A stretch of DNA of 64,000 nt from Zingiber officinale. Its lineage: Eukaryota; Streptophyta; Magnoliopsida; Zingiberales; Zingiberaceae. Positions 1 to 10,021 of this stretch are shown here, one piece after another. The stretch spans positions 98,439,712 through 98,503,711 of the forward strand of contig NC_055991.1 in assembly GCF_018446385.1 (NCBI RefSeq), in the 5' to 3' direction. The notes under the pieces were generated by a model, which saw only the letters and a list, made by a program, of their open reading frames with translations, was not told the DNA's origin and ran no database searches. The translations under genes and the position numbers were made by a program. Within the stretch, counting starts at the first letter, position 1, and every line of letters begins with the position of its first letter.

Positions 1-380
1 ATGGTGACTATCATTATCTTTCTCATGGCTTATTGTCTAGAAGCCCTATCCTGATGACCAAAGAGTTCCTTGAGATTGTTCATAATATCATAAGCTGTTG
101 GTAAATCTTGATGCTGATGTTGCAATACATTTGACATTGAAGCCAAAATGTAACACCGCGCCATCTCATCTGCTTTTACCAATTTCTTATGATATTCAAT
201 CTCCTCTTGGGTAGATTCACCAGTAGGTGCTTCAGGGCAAGGCTCAGTCAGTACAAATTTATAGCTTTCAGCAGTAAGGACAATGTCCAGGTTCCTTTTC
301 CAATCTATGTAATTAGGTCCAATAAGTCTATTCTGTTGAAGTATGATGGATAGTGGGTTGAAAGTCATCTTAAGAATCAC
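1..380 (-). pseudogene. copia gag, N-terminal part (A1)
   Basis: The frame starts at an ATG at 378-380, or at an in-frame ATG four codons later, and reads about 116 residues to a stop near position 27-29. It carries the N-terminal copia gag signature NYIDWKRNLDIVL at about residues 23-35, followed by a conserved 'ADEMARCYIL' stretch. Gag forms the virus-like particle around the element's RNA. The matching region of A2 (62709 downward) is clearly homologous, with similar spacing. The stop near 27 and the loss of the remainder to the window edge mean this copy cannot be judged as functional. It is a transposon gene, not a host gene. Confidence 0.85.
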
Positions 381-1470
381 AAATAACTTTTGGTCAGCAC
401 TCTAAATTTAGAATAATATTGATTCCTCAAACAATACTATTTTAAATTAACCAACACCTCAAACCACCGTGAATTTTGTATGCCACGATAGTGTGGACGT
501 ATACAAATTCAACATTTGTAAAAGGAGGGTTTTAACCCATTAATTTTATTATCTTGTCAACCTAACTTTTTGACAAATAAAATTAATAGTTGGTATCTTT
601 TGGTCACACAAATAATAGCAGTGACTCCGATGGGGAGGATACTATTAGTTGTGCCTAAGTATATACCATTACTTGACACTAAGTCCATTAATAAGATTGT
701 GCCCCTTCCGATGGGGAAGATCACACGCTCTTAATTAACTTCCTATAGTCATCCCAAATGGAAGTTTGTTCTAGTGATCCACAAACAAGCTCATCCGATA
801 TGGAGGAAGGCACTCAGAGCCAACACGCAAGCTTGTTTGCATCACTTACAAACCAGTAATGGAGACCATGGGTTTTATTTAAAAATCTCTCTCCCACTTA
901 ATTATTTATAAATGAGGAATTTTAACTATGCTAGCCTACTAAAACTGTATAGTAACACACACAACACAATATAAAAGCAATAAATAGAAAATCTAATTTT
1001 CAACTATTATGACTTTTATCTATGGTTGCCCTCCGTGTGTTGTCATCCCAAGCTGCTGCCATATTTGGCCACTGCCACCGGGTCTAGCTGTCGCATCCAT
1101 CTTGCTCCTTGTTCCGCTGCGCCTCTGGTCCTCAGAAGGTTCCACGCTTTGCAAGATTCGATCCGCGACATAAATAGAATTTTACAATTTTGATCCTATA
1201 TTCCATAAAAGGAATTTACATGTATCTAGATCAAAAATAAAATCCTAATAAAACTAAATACATCTCCTGCTGTATTTTATAATACAATCATGCACACACA
1301 TATAAATGCCCTTGACATGTCCAAGGGTCCAATCACACACATAAAACTATAAGCCATAATAGTTGGATCCTGTATCCACAAAGTTAGCACATCCTACTAC
1401 TATCCTGCCTAAATTATGTATGACATGTGCATAATTAAACTAATACCAAATACACAGAGGCAAAACCCTA
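381..1470 (-). other. untranslated leader of copia A1
   Basis: The stretch between gag and the primer-binding site has no convincing reading frame. It matches, segment by segment, the leader of A2 at about 62720-63857: the short GATGGGGAGGATACTATTA-type blocks, and the 'nucleotide before LTR' block of A+T-rich sequence. This long leader, about 1.1 kb, would carry the packaging signal. That role is inferred from family architecture, not seen. Confidence 0.6.
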
Positions 1471-1482
1471 GCTCTGATACCA
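1471..1482 (-). other. primer-binding site of copia A1
   Basis: On the minus strand this reads TGGTATCAGAGC, the exact 12-mer complementary to the 3' end of plant initiator-methionine tRNA. It is used to prime minus-strand DNA synthesis. It lies 2 bases inside the LTR edge at 1485. Confidence 0.93.
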
Positions 1483-1484
1483 AT

Positions 1485-3891
1485 TGTTGGTTGCTACTCG
1501 GAAAACCTAGAGGTTCCACTGTACAAAAATTTTGTACAAAGGTCTGAACATTTTCCTAGCTACCATGTGTTCTTTTAAATTAAATTTTGGATCGCCTGCG
1601 GAACTTAACACGTTTGATCCAAAACTTAATCTATTCGTTCTTTTAGGTTTTGACTTGGGTCTCCTGCGGAACTTAACACGTTCGACCCAAATCACCTTAA
1701 GTTATTAATTCCATTAAATATTAATTTCCATAATTGGTTCCCAGTACTGACGTGGTGAGGCACACGACCTTCTTGGATATGGGAGCAACCACCACCGACT
1801 AGACAAAACCTTTTATGGAAAGCTAATATTTAATTTCCTAAAATAACTTTAGGTTAACCGAAAAGAACAATCAAATCACAAGGATAAATAAAACAAAAGA
1901 ACATAACATCGAAAAACATATTCGAAATACTAGAATCGTAAGCCTCTTGTATTTGGTATTATTTCCAAAAATGACTAGTATGATGCGGAAAGGAAAAATT
2001 ACTAGTTATACCTTCTAGAAAGACCTCTTGATCTTCTATCGTATTCTTCTTCTAACCTCGGACGTTGTGTGGGCAACGATCTTCCGAGATGAGAAAACAC
2101 CAACCACCTTCTTCTCCTCCTAGCTAGGTTCGGCCACAATAAGGAAGCTTTACCAAGGATGAAGAACAAAACACCAACCAAGCTCCAAGAGATGCAAGCT
2201 TTCTCTCCTTCTTCTTCTTCTTCAAGTAGTATCCGACCACCACAAGAGCTCCAAGGGAGATGAAGGATTCGGCCACCACAAGAGGAAGAGAGGGAGAGGA
2301 TGATGGCCGACCACAACACCAAGGAAAAGAGGAAGAGAACAATAGAAGTTGTAACCCATGAAGGCACCCCTACCCCTTCTTTTATATTCCTTGGCTTTGG
2401 CAAATAAGGAAATTTATTTATAATAAAATTTCCTTAACTTTCCTTGACAACAATTAACTAAGAAAAATTAAATAAATTTTCCTAATTAATTGTATGTGGC
2501 CGGCCACCTCATGTAGAGCAAATAGGATAATTTTAATCAACAATTAAAATTTCCTTATTTGTCTTCGAAAATTAAAAAAAATAAAATTTCTTTTAAAATC
2601 CCTTCATGGTTGATAAAAAGAAATTTCTATAATTTTAATTTTCAACATGTGAATAATTTTTCAAAGAGAAAAAATAAAATATCTTTCCAATCTACAAATA
2701 AGGAAAGAGATCTAATCTATTTCTTTTAATCTTTTGTAGATCTTTTAAAGAGAGATATTTTAATTTTAATTCTCTGTAATAAATTATATCTTCCACATAA
2801 TAAAAATTAAAATTAAAATTCTTTTTAATTTAATGGGGGTCGGCCACCTAAGCTTGGGTTCAAGCTAGGGCCGGCCACCCATGAACCAAGGCTTGGTCGG
2901 CCCTAGCTTGAACCACAAGCTATCTTGGTCGGCCCCCTTCTCATGGGTATGAAGGTGGGTATAGGTGGGTATAGTACTCTATAAATAAGAGACTACGATA
3001 GGGACCGAGAGGAGGAATTGGTTTTGGTCTCCCGATAAAATTAAGCATCCCGTGTTCGCCCCGAACACACAACTTAATTTTATCAATAATAATTCATTCT
3101 ACTAGAGAACTATTATTGAACTACCGCACCAATCCCAAATTACATTTTTTGGGCTCCTTCTTATTATAAGTGTATTAGTCTCCCTGTGTTTAAGATGTCG
3201 AATGTACACTAATTAAGTGAGTTACTGACAACTCATTTAATCAATATCTTAATCCAAGAATAGTACCACTCAACCTTATCGTCATGTCGGACTAAGTCCA
3301 CCTGCAGGGTTTAACATGACAATCTTTATGAGCTCATCTTGAGAACATTATCAACCTAGATTATTAGGACACAGTTTCCTTCTATAATCAACAACACACA
3401 CTATAAGTAATATCATTTTCCAACTTATCGAGCTTATTGATTCATCGAACTAAATCTCACCCATTGATAAATTAAAGAAATAAATATCAAATATATGTGC
3501 TTGTTATTATATCAGGATTAAGAGCACACACTTCCATAATAACTGAGGTATTTGTTCCTTTATAAAGTCAGTATAAAAGAAACGACCTCAAATGGTCCTA
3601 CTCAATACACTCTAAGTGTACTAGTGTAATTATATAGTCAAGATAAACTAATTCCTAATTACACTATGACCTTCCAATGGTTTGTTCCTTTCCATTTTGA
3701 TCATGAGCTACTGTTTATAATTTATAAGGTATTGATAACATCATCTTCTGTATGTGACACCACATACTATGTTATCTACAATATAAATTAATTGAACAAC
3801 TACAACAAATGTAGATGATTTAACCAAAATGTGATTCTTTATTCGAAATAAATGTTTACAAAAGCTTAGGCTTTCAGTATACACTCTAACA
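1485..3891 (-). repeat. 5' LTR of copia A1 (about 2.4 kb)
   Basis: On the minus strand the LTR begins TGTTAGAGTGTATACT (ending at plus 3891) and ends CCAACA at 1485, giving TG...CA ends next to a perfect primer-binding site. The inner end and body match the solo LTR at 41713-44341, including a block with a 'CGTGTTCGCCCCGAACACAC' segment at about 3050-3070 and repeated 'GGCCGGCC' and 'GGTCGGCC' blocks. Several short open frames inside (for example 2002-2403) are low-complexity and are not genes. Confidence 0.9.
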
Positions 3892-4013
3892 AACCATTGC
3901 TCTATCTCCACCATTAAGAAGTTTTCGATCCTTGATTTCCAAAGATCGAAACTAGTAGATGTGTACAGTGGAGCCACCCTTGTGTCAAATCCAAGTCCAT
4001 CTTGGAATTGCAT
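3892..4013 (-). pseudogene. gag N-terminus of element B1, cut by A1
   Basis: The frame opens at an ATG at 4011-4013 and reads MQFQDGLGFDTR, then FDLWKSRIENFL, before running into the A1 LTR at 3891. The WKSRIENFL core is the conserved N-terminal gag motif of this family. The homologous gag of B2 starts at 54704 with the same layout (MDFQDELGYDTR...). Only about 40 residues remain on this side of the insertion. The rest would lie beyond the left edge of the window. Confidence 0.78.
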
Positions 4014-4132
4014 CTTAAAGTTGAGCTTCTTGAATTCTTTGACTTTGATGAATTTGCTCCAACTTCTTCACCCTCTAGCTCTGCTTGTTTTGTTTGCCCC
4101 TTCCGGCGATGATTCCGGTGAAGAGCGGCCTC

Positions 4133-4144
4133 GCTCTGATACCA
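4133..4144 (-). other. primer-binding site of element B1
   Basis: On the minus strand this is TGGTATCAGAGC, an exact initiator-tRNA primer site, two bases from the LTR edge at 4147. The leader from 4014 to 4132 joins it to gag. Confidence 0.92.
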
Positions 4145-4664
4145 CTTGTTGGGACCGAAAAGTAGCTAGAGGGGGGGGGGGGGGGTGAATAGCTCGTCGC
4201 GTGCTTCGTGGTTGGCGTTGCTTGTTTCTTCAAAGATGTGCAGCGGAAATGTACAAGAAACAAAATACAACGCTAACAAATAGATTTTACTTAGTATCCA
4301 CCTCACAAGAGGTGACTAATCCAAGGATCTACACACTCACGCATCCTCCACTATGAAACACACTCCTCTACGGTAACTACAGAAGGCGGAGAAGCCTTTA
4401 CAAACTCTCAATACAAGAAGAAAGGAAAGTATATGAAATACAAGCAAAAGCTTACAATAAACCCTAACCCTAACTTCTCTTCTTGCTTTTGATCCGCCTC
4501 TTGACTTGGAAGAACCTCCAAGAATCTTCAAGAACAGGCGATCTGAACTTGAGAGAGAGTTGTGGAGTCGCTGGTGAAGATCGGAGATGAATCGTGTAAG
4601 CCTTGCTGAAGGAAACGCTCGCCTGCAGCTAAATACGATGCTAATGGTCGGATCCTGATCGATT

Positions 4665-4980
4665 GGATTACTCCCAATCAATCAGGGAGGCTTTGGATCG
4701 ATCAACTGATCGATCCAGAGTGCCTATGTGCTCTCTGGAATAGCCTGGATCGATCGGCTGATCGATCCAGGGCTTATCGCGCACAAACAGCAGCTCCCAA
4801 TCGATCCACTGATCGATTGGGACCTTTGGATCGATCCACGGATCGATCCAAAGGGGTTCTGTTTGTGGGGACTCACCCGATCGATCAGCTGATCGATTGG
4901 GCATGATCCAATCGATCGGCTGATCGATCCAGATCTGCTGGATCAATCGGCTGATCAATCCAGATCTTGGTTTTTGCCCA
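4665..4980. repeat. array of CGATCG-type near-palindromes (LTR B1)
   Basis: At least seven imperfect palindromes of the type GATCGATCGGCTGATCGATC occur here at irregular spacing of roughly 35 to 60 bases. They are separated by unrelated sequence, so this is not a simple tandem repeat. The same type of array is at about 36410-36680, 51640-51860 and 55300-55730, always in B-family elements. A 115-residue open frame through it reads as repeated 'IDQPID'. I regard that as a by-product of the repeat. Confidence 0.85.
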
Positions 4981-5204
4981 AAAGCAAGTCCAAAGCCCCC
5001 TAAACCAACATCCATTCAACCATGACTTGTTGGTACATAAAACCTAGCATCTGGTCACCCTTGACCAGCTTGGACTCTCTCACCAAGTGTCTGGTCAATC
5101 CTTTGACCCACTAAGACTTTTCTCCTCTTGCCAAGTATCCGGTCAATCCCTTTGACCTATTTGGACTTTCACCAGATGTCTGGTGAACCTTGACCCATTT
5201 GGAT

Positions 5205-5445
5205 TTCCTCGTGCCTGGCTTCACTCACCAGGACTTCCCTTCTGCCTAGCTTCACTCACTAGGACTTTCACCTGGCTTCACTCACCAGGATTTCCCTTCT
5301 GCCTAGCTTCACTCACTAGGTCTTCTCATCTGCCTGGCTTCACTCACCAGTTCTTTCACCTAGCTTCACTCACTAGGGTTTCCTTCTGCCTGGCTTCACT
5401 CACCAGGACTTTCACCTAGCTTCACTCACTAGGATTTTCAGTCAA
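5205..5445. repeat. minisatellite CTTCACTCACCAGG / CTTCACTCACTAGG (LTR B1)
   Basis: Units of roughly 20 to 22 bases alternate between TGGCTTCACTCACCAGGACT and TAGCTTCACTCACTAGG, about ten units in all. The same alternating array is at about 50360-50620 and 56020-56290, at the same LTR position in B2. It is followed in every copy by a block rich in 'GTCAACCTTGACC'. Confidence 0.88.
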
Positions 5446-5635
5446 GTATCCAGTCAACCTTGACATACTTGACTCTCCTTCACAATCTCCCCACATGAAC
5501 AATTGCTCTTGCAATGTTCATGTGTTGTCTACAAGTATTGTCAAACATCGAAACCAAATCATCAAGACTCGAGCTTGACTCACTTCAAGCCCAGTCAAAC
5601 AGGTCAACCTTGACCTAGGGAATATTGCACCAACA

Positions 5636-5770
5636 AGGAACTCCTCCCAAAGTTCTTTAACTGAGTCATAACTGCCAATTCGATTGTCTTCTTGGGGCAG
5701 AAGAACACTCAGTAGACGGAACTCTACTTTGCCGTTTGTCATGAAGTCATTCTGCTCATTTTTGCTCCAA
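5636..5770 (-). pseudogene. gag fragment of copia-type family E
   Basis: The minus strand encodes NEQNDFMTNGKVEFRL, then NRIGSYDSVKELWEEFL, the middle of a UBN2-like copia gag. It stops where LTR B1 begins, so B1 inserted here. The N-terminal half of the same kind of gag is present 200 bases away on the opposite strand (about 5976-6150). The two pieces are therefore either two copies or an inversion. Confidence 0.65.
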
Positions 5771-5788
5771 AGATGTTCTTCGAGTTCT

Positions 5789-6240
5789 TCTCCATTCTTG
5801 TTTATGTTTTTATTTGTTTAAAATTAATGTGTGTTCCTTGCTAAGTTTGGTAGCAAGAGATTCGAATTTGTAACATGTAGGCTATTCACCCCTCTCTAGC
5901 GTGCCTCTCTGGACCTACAATTGATATCAAAGTTAGACTATTTTAGAAGGACTAACCGTATGCTAAAGTAAGAAGATGATGGTTGAATCAAATATTCATC
6001 CACTAAAGTTCGAGGGGGAGTTCATACTTTAGAAGTGTTGTATGGAGGTATTCTACAAGACTAACTTTGAAATTCTCTTTACTGTCAAATATGATTTTGT
6101 AGCACTCAGAGATCAACACAAAGAGGAAAAAGTAGAACACACTTTGTACTTTCATTTACAAATTCTATTTTTACTATTTGTGCTTAACTGCTGTAAGATG
6201 TCACTCTGCCTTCACGAAGGAGTTCGTTTAGTGAGCTTTA
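5789..6240 (+). mobile_element. family E copia remnant: LTR end, primer site, gag start
   Basis: The segment from 5789 to 5919 is the 3' end of an LTR (…CTCTGGACCTACA). It is followed by TGATATCAAAGT at 5922-5933, which is 9 of 12 identical to the initiator-tRNA primer site. A decayed gag start begins at 5976 with the motif ESNIHPLKFEGEF, then YKTNFEILF. The frame contains stops. Strand is opposite to B1. This is a remnant with no intact gene. Confidence 0.7.
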
Positions 6241-6297
6241 TATCGCCTTGGATCAGCAACCTCCTAGGTTGCAAACCAAGTAAAATCTTTTGTCTCT

Positions 6298-6433
6298 TCT
6301 CTATTTTGTTTATGTTTTTATTTATTTAAAATTAATGTACAGTATGTTCCTTGCTAAGTTTGGTAGCAAGAGATTCAAATTTCTAACTTACAGGTTATTC
6401 ACTGCCCTTCTGGCCAACATACCTGGACCTACA
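6298..6433 (+). repeat. second copy of the family E LTR 3' end
   Basis: This repeats 5789-5919 almost base for base: TTGTTTATGTTTTTATTT, then CTTGCTAAGTTTGGTAGCAA, then the terminal CTGGACCTACA. It lies 510 bases downstream in the same orientation. No primer site follows, so it is probably the 3' LTR end of a deleted copy or a tandem duplicate. Confidence 0.75.
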
Positions 6434-6495
6434 TTTGTAATATTCAATCTAGTGCTCTTCATCCTTGATCATCTTCGAGGTAGAGGATCATAGTT

Positions 6496-6842
6496 ACTTT
6501 CCGGTAGTAGACCCATAATAAAAAAAGTTTTTGTGATTGTTCCAGAAGAAATGAAACAAAAGATAGGGTAGAACTATGACAGTTATTGTACGAGGTCTAC
6601 CCATTGCTAGATGTAGAGGCGCATAATAGATCGATATGAACATCAAGAGCTGTCCCATAATAAAACCAGTTGTTGCTGCTACCTCCTCCTCGGTTCCTCC
6701 TTCCATAGCCCGAGCTCGAAGAAGGAAGAGATAAGAGGGCCGACCCTATGGAGAATGTAGTCAGAAATCCATAATAGAGTCCGACCAAAACGACCGAATT
6801 TATTATCTTTATGCATGAAGATAATAAATTCGCCGGGCAAGA
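6496..6842 (-). pseudogene. ycf1: plastid-derived tic214 (ycf1) 5' fragment (NUPT)
   Basis: The minus strand encodes the N-terminal region of the plastid TIC214 protein. [20 protein letters not shown] lies at about 6815-6757, then in another frame [28 protein letters not shown], and [15 protein letters not shown] as far as about 6510. TIC214 is an inner-envelope subunit of the plastid protein import apparatus and is normally encoded only in plastid DNA. A frameshift near 6745 separates the two frames. The start codon is not recognisable. The fragment is about 350 bp and both flanks are nuclear repeats, so this is a nuclear plastid insertion, not plastid DNA. I recognised the family from these conserved motifs. 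Confidence 0.88.
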
Positions 6843-6849
6843 TAGTGAT

Positions 6850-8260
6850 TATCCTGTGGGCTAACAACTGAGAGGGGAGATTGGATTAATAAAAGAGGGA
6901 TTAATTTTTATACAACTATATATATATTTATATAAACTCTATACTCTCTAACCAAGAAAGAAAAAAATTATATATATGAACTTCAATTCTAATCTTGTAA
7001 AAAAGAAAAGAGATTTTTTTCAGAAAAGAAAATCTCTTGGAAGAAATCAAAATTAACAGAATAGGACGTTGATATATACAAATTAAGACCTATAAATACC
7101 AGAAATACTAAAATTACTCTAAATAATATAAAAATAGAAATTACTAAAAATAATAATAAAATCTTCAGAGGCTCAGTTGAGAGCATAAATGGTGGAATTT
7201 GGATCTGAAAATTGGTAGTTATGGCTTCCAGTAATAAATATAGATTTTATAATTCTATACGCCTGAGATTCGACAAAATCTGATTCTAAATTTTGAGTCA
7301 AAAGTTATGTCCCTTTAAAATTTAGATAGATCCTACATCTGTCACTCGCAAAGCTTATCTGCATCTGTCACTCGCAGAGCTTATCATCTCCAATAATCTG
7401 CACAATTAATGAGTAACCTTCACAAGCAAGCCATTCATTAGAAACATCTAATTTAATCAATTTGTATAAAACCCTATGATTATATTAATCCTAATCATAA
7501 GAGGGAACTAATTTCCCAACAATAATTACTCTCGGTGGTGTTTCCCATAGGCCTTTTTTTCACATTCATCGGATTTGAGAATTGAGGAAACTTAATCTTG
7601 ATGGTGGAGGTCAGCCAATGGTAAAGATCTCTCCGGTTCGATTTAATTATCATGAAATGAGTTTTTTGGGGAAAAAAACACTATAGAAATAAATATTAAA
7701 GGGTTCGCGGCTTTTGTACGTTAAAAAGCGTATAAATAAATATTTTTGTACAGAATTATATTATATTAAATCCTGCTATTTGTTAGCCTCAATGGAAATG
7801 TACCATTACAAGCATGCATTAATCAGCTAAATATAATAAACGAGGTGATATATTAGTTTAATTAGTTTCCTAGCTAGCCTAATCATGAGCGTTAGATGTT
7901 CTATCTCTATCAGACTATCACCATTAAACTTGTTTGCAACATCTGTATATCTTTTAAACGATAAACAACGAAAGGTGGTGGTGTAACGTAGATAGAAACT
8001 ATGTTCATTAGCTCAACTGTCCAATTAAGTAACTCAAATTGACAAATTAAACCATGCATGCAGTTAATTCCCGCGTCTCCAGCCTTGCCACATAAAGAGA
8101 GTCTAATTATAAAAGATGGTGTTAGTGAAATATTAAGAAGGTCCACTCCAGGATTAGCCATTTTTGTTGGACTCGTATACTCCGTCCTCTCTGTCCTTTG
8201 CTCTTGTTCCTCCCTTCACTCCACACCTCTGCCTCTGCATCACCACCAAATTAATCCTAA
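6850..8260. other. AT-rich intergenic DNA upstream of the ZAT gene
   Basis: I see no gene here. The part to about 7190 is very AT-rich and could still be plastid-derived, but I cannot place it. A short direct duplication of ATCTGTCACTCGCA(A/G)AGCTTATC lies at 7336-7383. Stretches near 7540-7680 and 7900-8160 have no frame with convincing composition. Confidence 0.5.
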
Positions 8261-8270
8261 TTAATCCCCT

Positions 8271-8275
8271 ACGTG
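8271..8275 (+). promoter_or_regulatory. ACGTG core upstream of the ZAT gene
   Basis: CTACGTGAT at 8269-8277 contains the ACGTG core bound by plant bZIP and bHLH factors (ABRE or G-box type). It lies about 140 bases upstream of the start codon. ZAT-type genes are often stress-responsive, which would fit. A single five-base core occurs by chance often. Confidence 0.3.
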
Positions 8276-8305
8276 ATACCGTTGCATTCACTCCTTTTAA
8301 TTGCA

Positions 8306-8311
8306 TATATA
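8306..8311 (+). promoter_or_regulatory. candidate TATA box of the ZAT gene
   Basis: GCATATATACATCC places TATATA about 100 bases before the ATG at 8411. That leaves room for a transcription start near 8335-8345 and a leader of about 70 bases. No better TATA-like site is closer. Confidence 0.5.
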
Positions 8312-8337
8312 CATCCTCACTTCCGTGTAATTACTAG

Positions 8338-8361
8338 TAATTAATTAATTAATTAATTAAT
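8338..8361. repeat. TTAA microsatellite in the ZAT leader region
   Basis: About six copies of TTAA in a row, 50 bases before the start codon. It may vary in length between individuals and would lie at or just inside the transcript. Confidence 0.9.
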
Positions 8362-8410
8362 CTTCTTAATTAATTGTTTAACCTTTTTTACGACTCCATC
8401 TTCTCCTCCG

Positions 8411-9238
8411 ATGGAGATCATGGAGATGGAAATAATGGAAACCCCAGATGAAGCGGCCTCCGACCCCGCTGACATCGCCGCCGCATTGGTCAAGGGCAAG
8501 CGCACCAGGCGCCAAAGGCTCCCTACGCCAGCTGCCGACTCCTCCGCCTCGTCCGCGGCCTCTGCCTCCGTCGTCGACGTCGTCACCGAGGAGGACGAGG
8601 ACGTAGCCAACTGCCTCATTCTGCTCGCGCATGGCCCCGCCTTCGAGGTCTGCCCCAAAAGAACTCCGAGCGCCGCCGCGCCCAACAAGTTCACCAGTAA
8701 GCGGTTGGCCGAGGCTACCTCCGCGGCCGACGGCGGCCGCGCCGGGTACTGCGTTTACGAATGCAAGACGTGCGGAAAGTGCTTCTCCTCGTTCCAGGCG
8801 CTCGGCGGCCACCGCACCAGCCACAAGAAGCCCAAGTCCACGCCGGCGCTAGAGAAATCCACGGCGGAGGAAGAGGCTGCTGCGGCGGCGGATCATCATA
8901 TGCTGCGGATGGGCGTGAATAATTATGCTTTCGCGAAGCCGAAGGCGCCCGTGAAGGTCCATGAGTGTGCCATCTGCGGGACCGAGTTCAGCTCCGGACA
9001 GGCGCTGGGCGGTCACATGAGGCGGCACCGGCCGCTGCCGCCGACCGGCGACGTCAAGAAGGAGAAGAGCTTTATTAACCTTTCGTTGGATCTAAACCTC
9101 CCGGCGCCCGAAGACGAGATGCAGAGACCACAGGTTCCCCCAGCAACGACGTCGTTCTCCTATGCGGCCGGAAAGGGACCTCTAGTGTTGCCGGGGACAG
9201 CACCGGCATCGGCATTGGCGGTCGACTGCCATTACTAA
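8411..9238 (+). CDS. C1-2i C2H2 zinc-finger repressor, ZAT type
   Basis: A 275-residue, intron-free nuclear transcription factor. In order it has a basic nuclear-localisation box KGKRTRRQR (28-36), an L-box EDVANCLILLA (63-73), and two zinc fingers with the plant-specific QALGGH signature. Finger 1 uses C118, C121, H134 and H138. Finger 2 uses C186, C189, H202 and H206. A C-terminal EAR motif LSLDLNLPAPED (224-235) recruits co-repressors in this family. The fingers are 47 residues apart, as expected for C1-2i proteins. The first ATG is chosen because the leader upstream is AT-rich and non-coding; in-frame ATGs at codons 4, 6 and 9 are alternatives. Coding DNA is strongly GC-rich against AT-rich flanks. 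Closest in layout to Arabidopsis ZAT5/ZAT11-like genes, which repress transcription in stress and growth; exact orthology is not claimed. Confidence 0.95.
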   Translation: MEIMEMEIMETPDEAASDPADIAAALVKGKRTRRQRLPTPAADSSASSAASASVVDVVTEEDEDVANCLILLAHGPAFEVCPKRTPSAAAPNKFTSKRLAEATSAADGGRAGYCVYECKTCGKCFSSFQALGGHRTSHKKPKSTPALEKSTAEEEAAAAADHHMLRMGVNNYAFAKPKAPVKVHECAICGTEFSSGQALGGHMRRHRPLPPTGDVKKEKSFINLSLDLNLPAPEDEMQRPQVPPATTSFSYAAGKGPLVLPGTAPASALAVDCHY

Positions 9239-10021
9239 CATCATGTGGCTCGGCGTCGTTGATTTATTCTTGGTCAAAATTTAATTGATTCCTTGGGTCT
9301 AATTTTCATTTGATTATTTAATGTTGGGTAGCTACATTTGTTTGATTAATTGATGGTCATTGTAAGTGTGATGATATGTTTTCTTCATTGCATCTTTAAT
9401 ATATATACTTCATATGTGGGGTGAGGAGAGATAACAAAGATCAAACAAGGAATGAATGAATTCTGCTTTATTATTCTAATTTATCTTAACCGTAATCACG
9501 TAGCATACATCAAAAATAATCACAGTTCATGAGAATTTTCAAGACTGTAATGTATGGCCTACAGAGAGCTACACTCAATGAGAAGCAAAAGCTAAACTAT
9601 ATATATATAGAACTATAAATGTTGAAAAAAAAAAAAAGAAGAGTAAAACCTTTTATAATATTGCATGCCGCTCCTATCATCAGCAGGCCGAAAGAAGTTA
9701 GTTAATATTTTTTTTCAAGTGTCAATAATGTGCTATTTATCATAAATAGATCCTAAAACTCACAAATGTAATGTTAATTAGAAGAAAGCAAAATGGACCA
9801 CTGGACATATATATAGAGACGTTGAATAGAGTAAGGTTGTTGATGTGGAAGAAAGGAACAATGCAGGTGAAGGTGGATGTAACATATCAACAGATAGTTT
9901 CAGGGAAAAAAAATCCCTCTCATCTCTGAGTTAATTTGACGGTCAACTATAAATTGACTTTACAATTTATCTCTCATCCTATAATTTGAGGACAGATTAT
10001 GAAGATTATGAAGGACGTCTA
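9239..10021. other. ZAT 3' region and intergenic DNA
   Basis: The first 170 bases are T-rich with GATTATTTAATG and TTGATTAATTGATG, as expected of a plant 3' UTR. The polyadenylation site cannot be fixed. Beyond about 9420 there is AT-rich sequence with short homopolymers and no gene that I can support. Confidence 0.45.

Larger units (their letters stand above)
1..3891 (-). mobile_element. Ty1/copia element A1 (partial: gag, leader, 5' LTR)
   Basis: This is the 5' part of a minus-strand copia element that runs off the left edge of the window. From right to left it shows a 5' LTR (1485-3891), a primer-binding site (1471-1482), an untranslated leader (about 381-1470) and the start of gag (380 down to 1). 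The same family recurs as a solo LTR at 41713-44341 and as element A2 at 56.7-64 kb. The gag start is nearly the same in A1 and A2. The LTR's outer end at 3891 lies inside the gag frame of element B1, so A1 inserted into B1. The 5-bp target duplication cannot be tested because the other end is outside the window. Confidence 0.88.
4147..5635 (-). repeat. 5' LTR of element B1 (about 1.5 kb)
   Basis: Plus-strand ends are TGTTGGGACC... at 4147 and ...GCACCAACA at 5635. On the minus strand the LTR therefore starts TGTTGGTGC and ends against the primer-binding site. It is a relative of the B2 LTRs (35825-36923 plus 50308-50921, and 54828-56580). All share the edge block 'CTAGAGGGG...GTGAATAGCTC', an array of GATC-palindromes, then a CACTCACCAGG minisatellite. 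This copy has a run of 15 G at 4171-4185 where other copies have 4 to 6. The outer end interrupts a gag frame of family E at 5636. Confidence 0.88.

Noticed and set aside
2002..2403. 133-residue minus-strand open frame in LTR A1
   Set aside because: Low-complexity Ser/Leu and Glu runs from GAAGAAG and CTTCTTC repeats within an LTR; not conserved as a frame in the solo LTR.
4459..4480. Telomere-like AACCCTAACCCTAAC
   Set aside because: Only about two repeats, inside LTR B1; chance or part of the LTR.
4665..4980. Possible CRISPR-like array of palindromic repeats
   Set aside because: Plant nuclear LTR context, irregular spacers of different lengths, repeats diverged, no cas genes.
4668..5015. 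115-residue frame with IDQPID repeats
   Set aside because: Produced by the GATCGATC palindrome array, which lacks stops in this frame; spacing and content vary between LTR copies.
6989..7186. 65-residue hydrophobic frame as a plastid gene (ndhF or similar)
   Set aside because: I could not match it to the ndhF C-terminus or any plastid protein I know; AT-rich DNA readily yields such hydrophobic frames.
8378..8824. 148-residue minus-strand open frame opposite the ZAT gene
   Set aside because: It is the shadow of a GC-rich coding region; its Gly/Arg-rich content mirrors the codons of the true gene and it has no motif.
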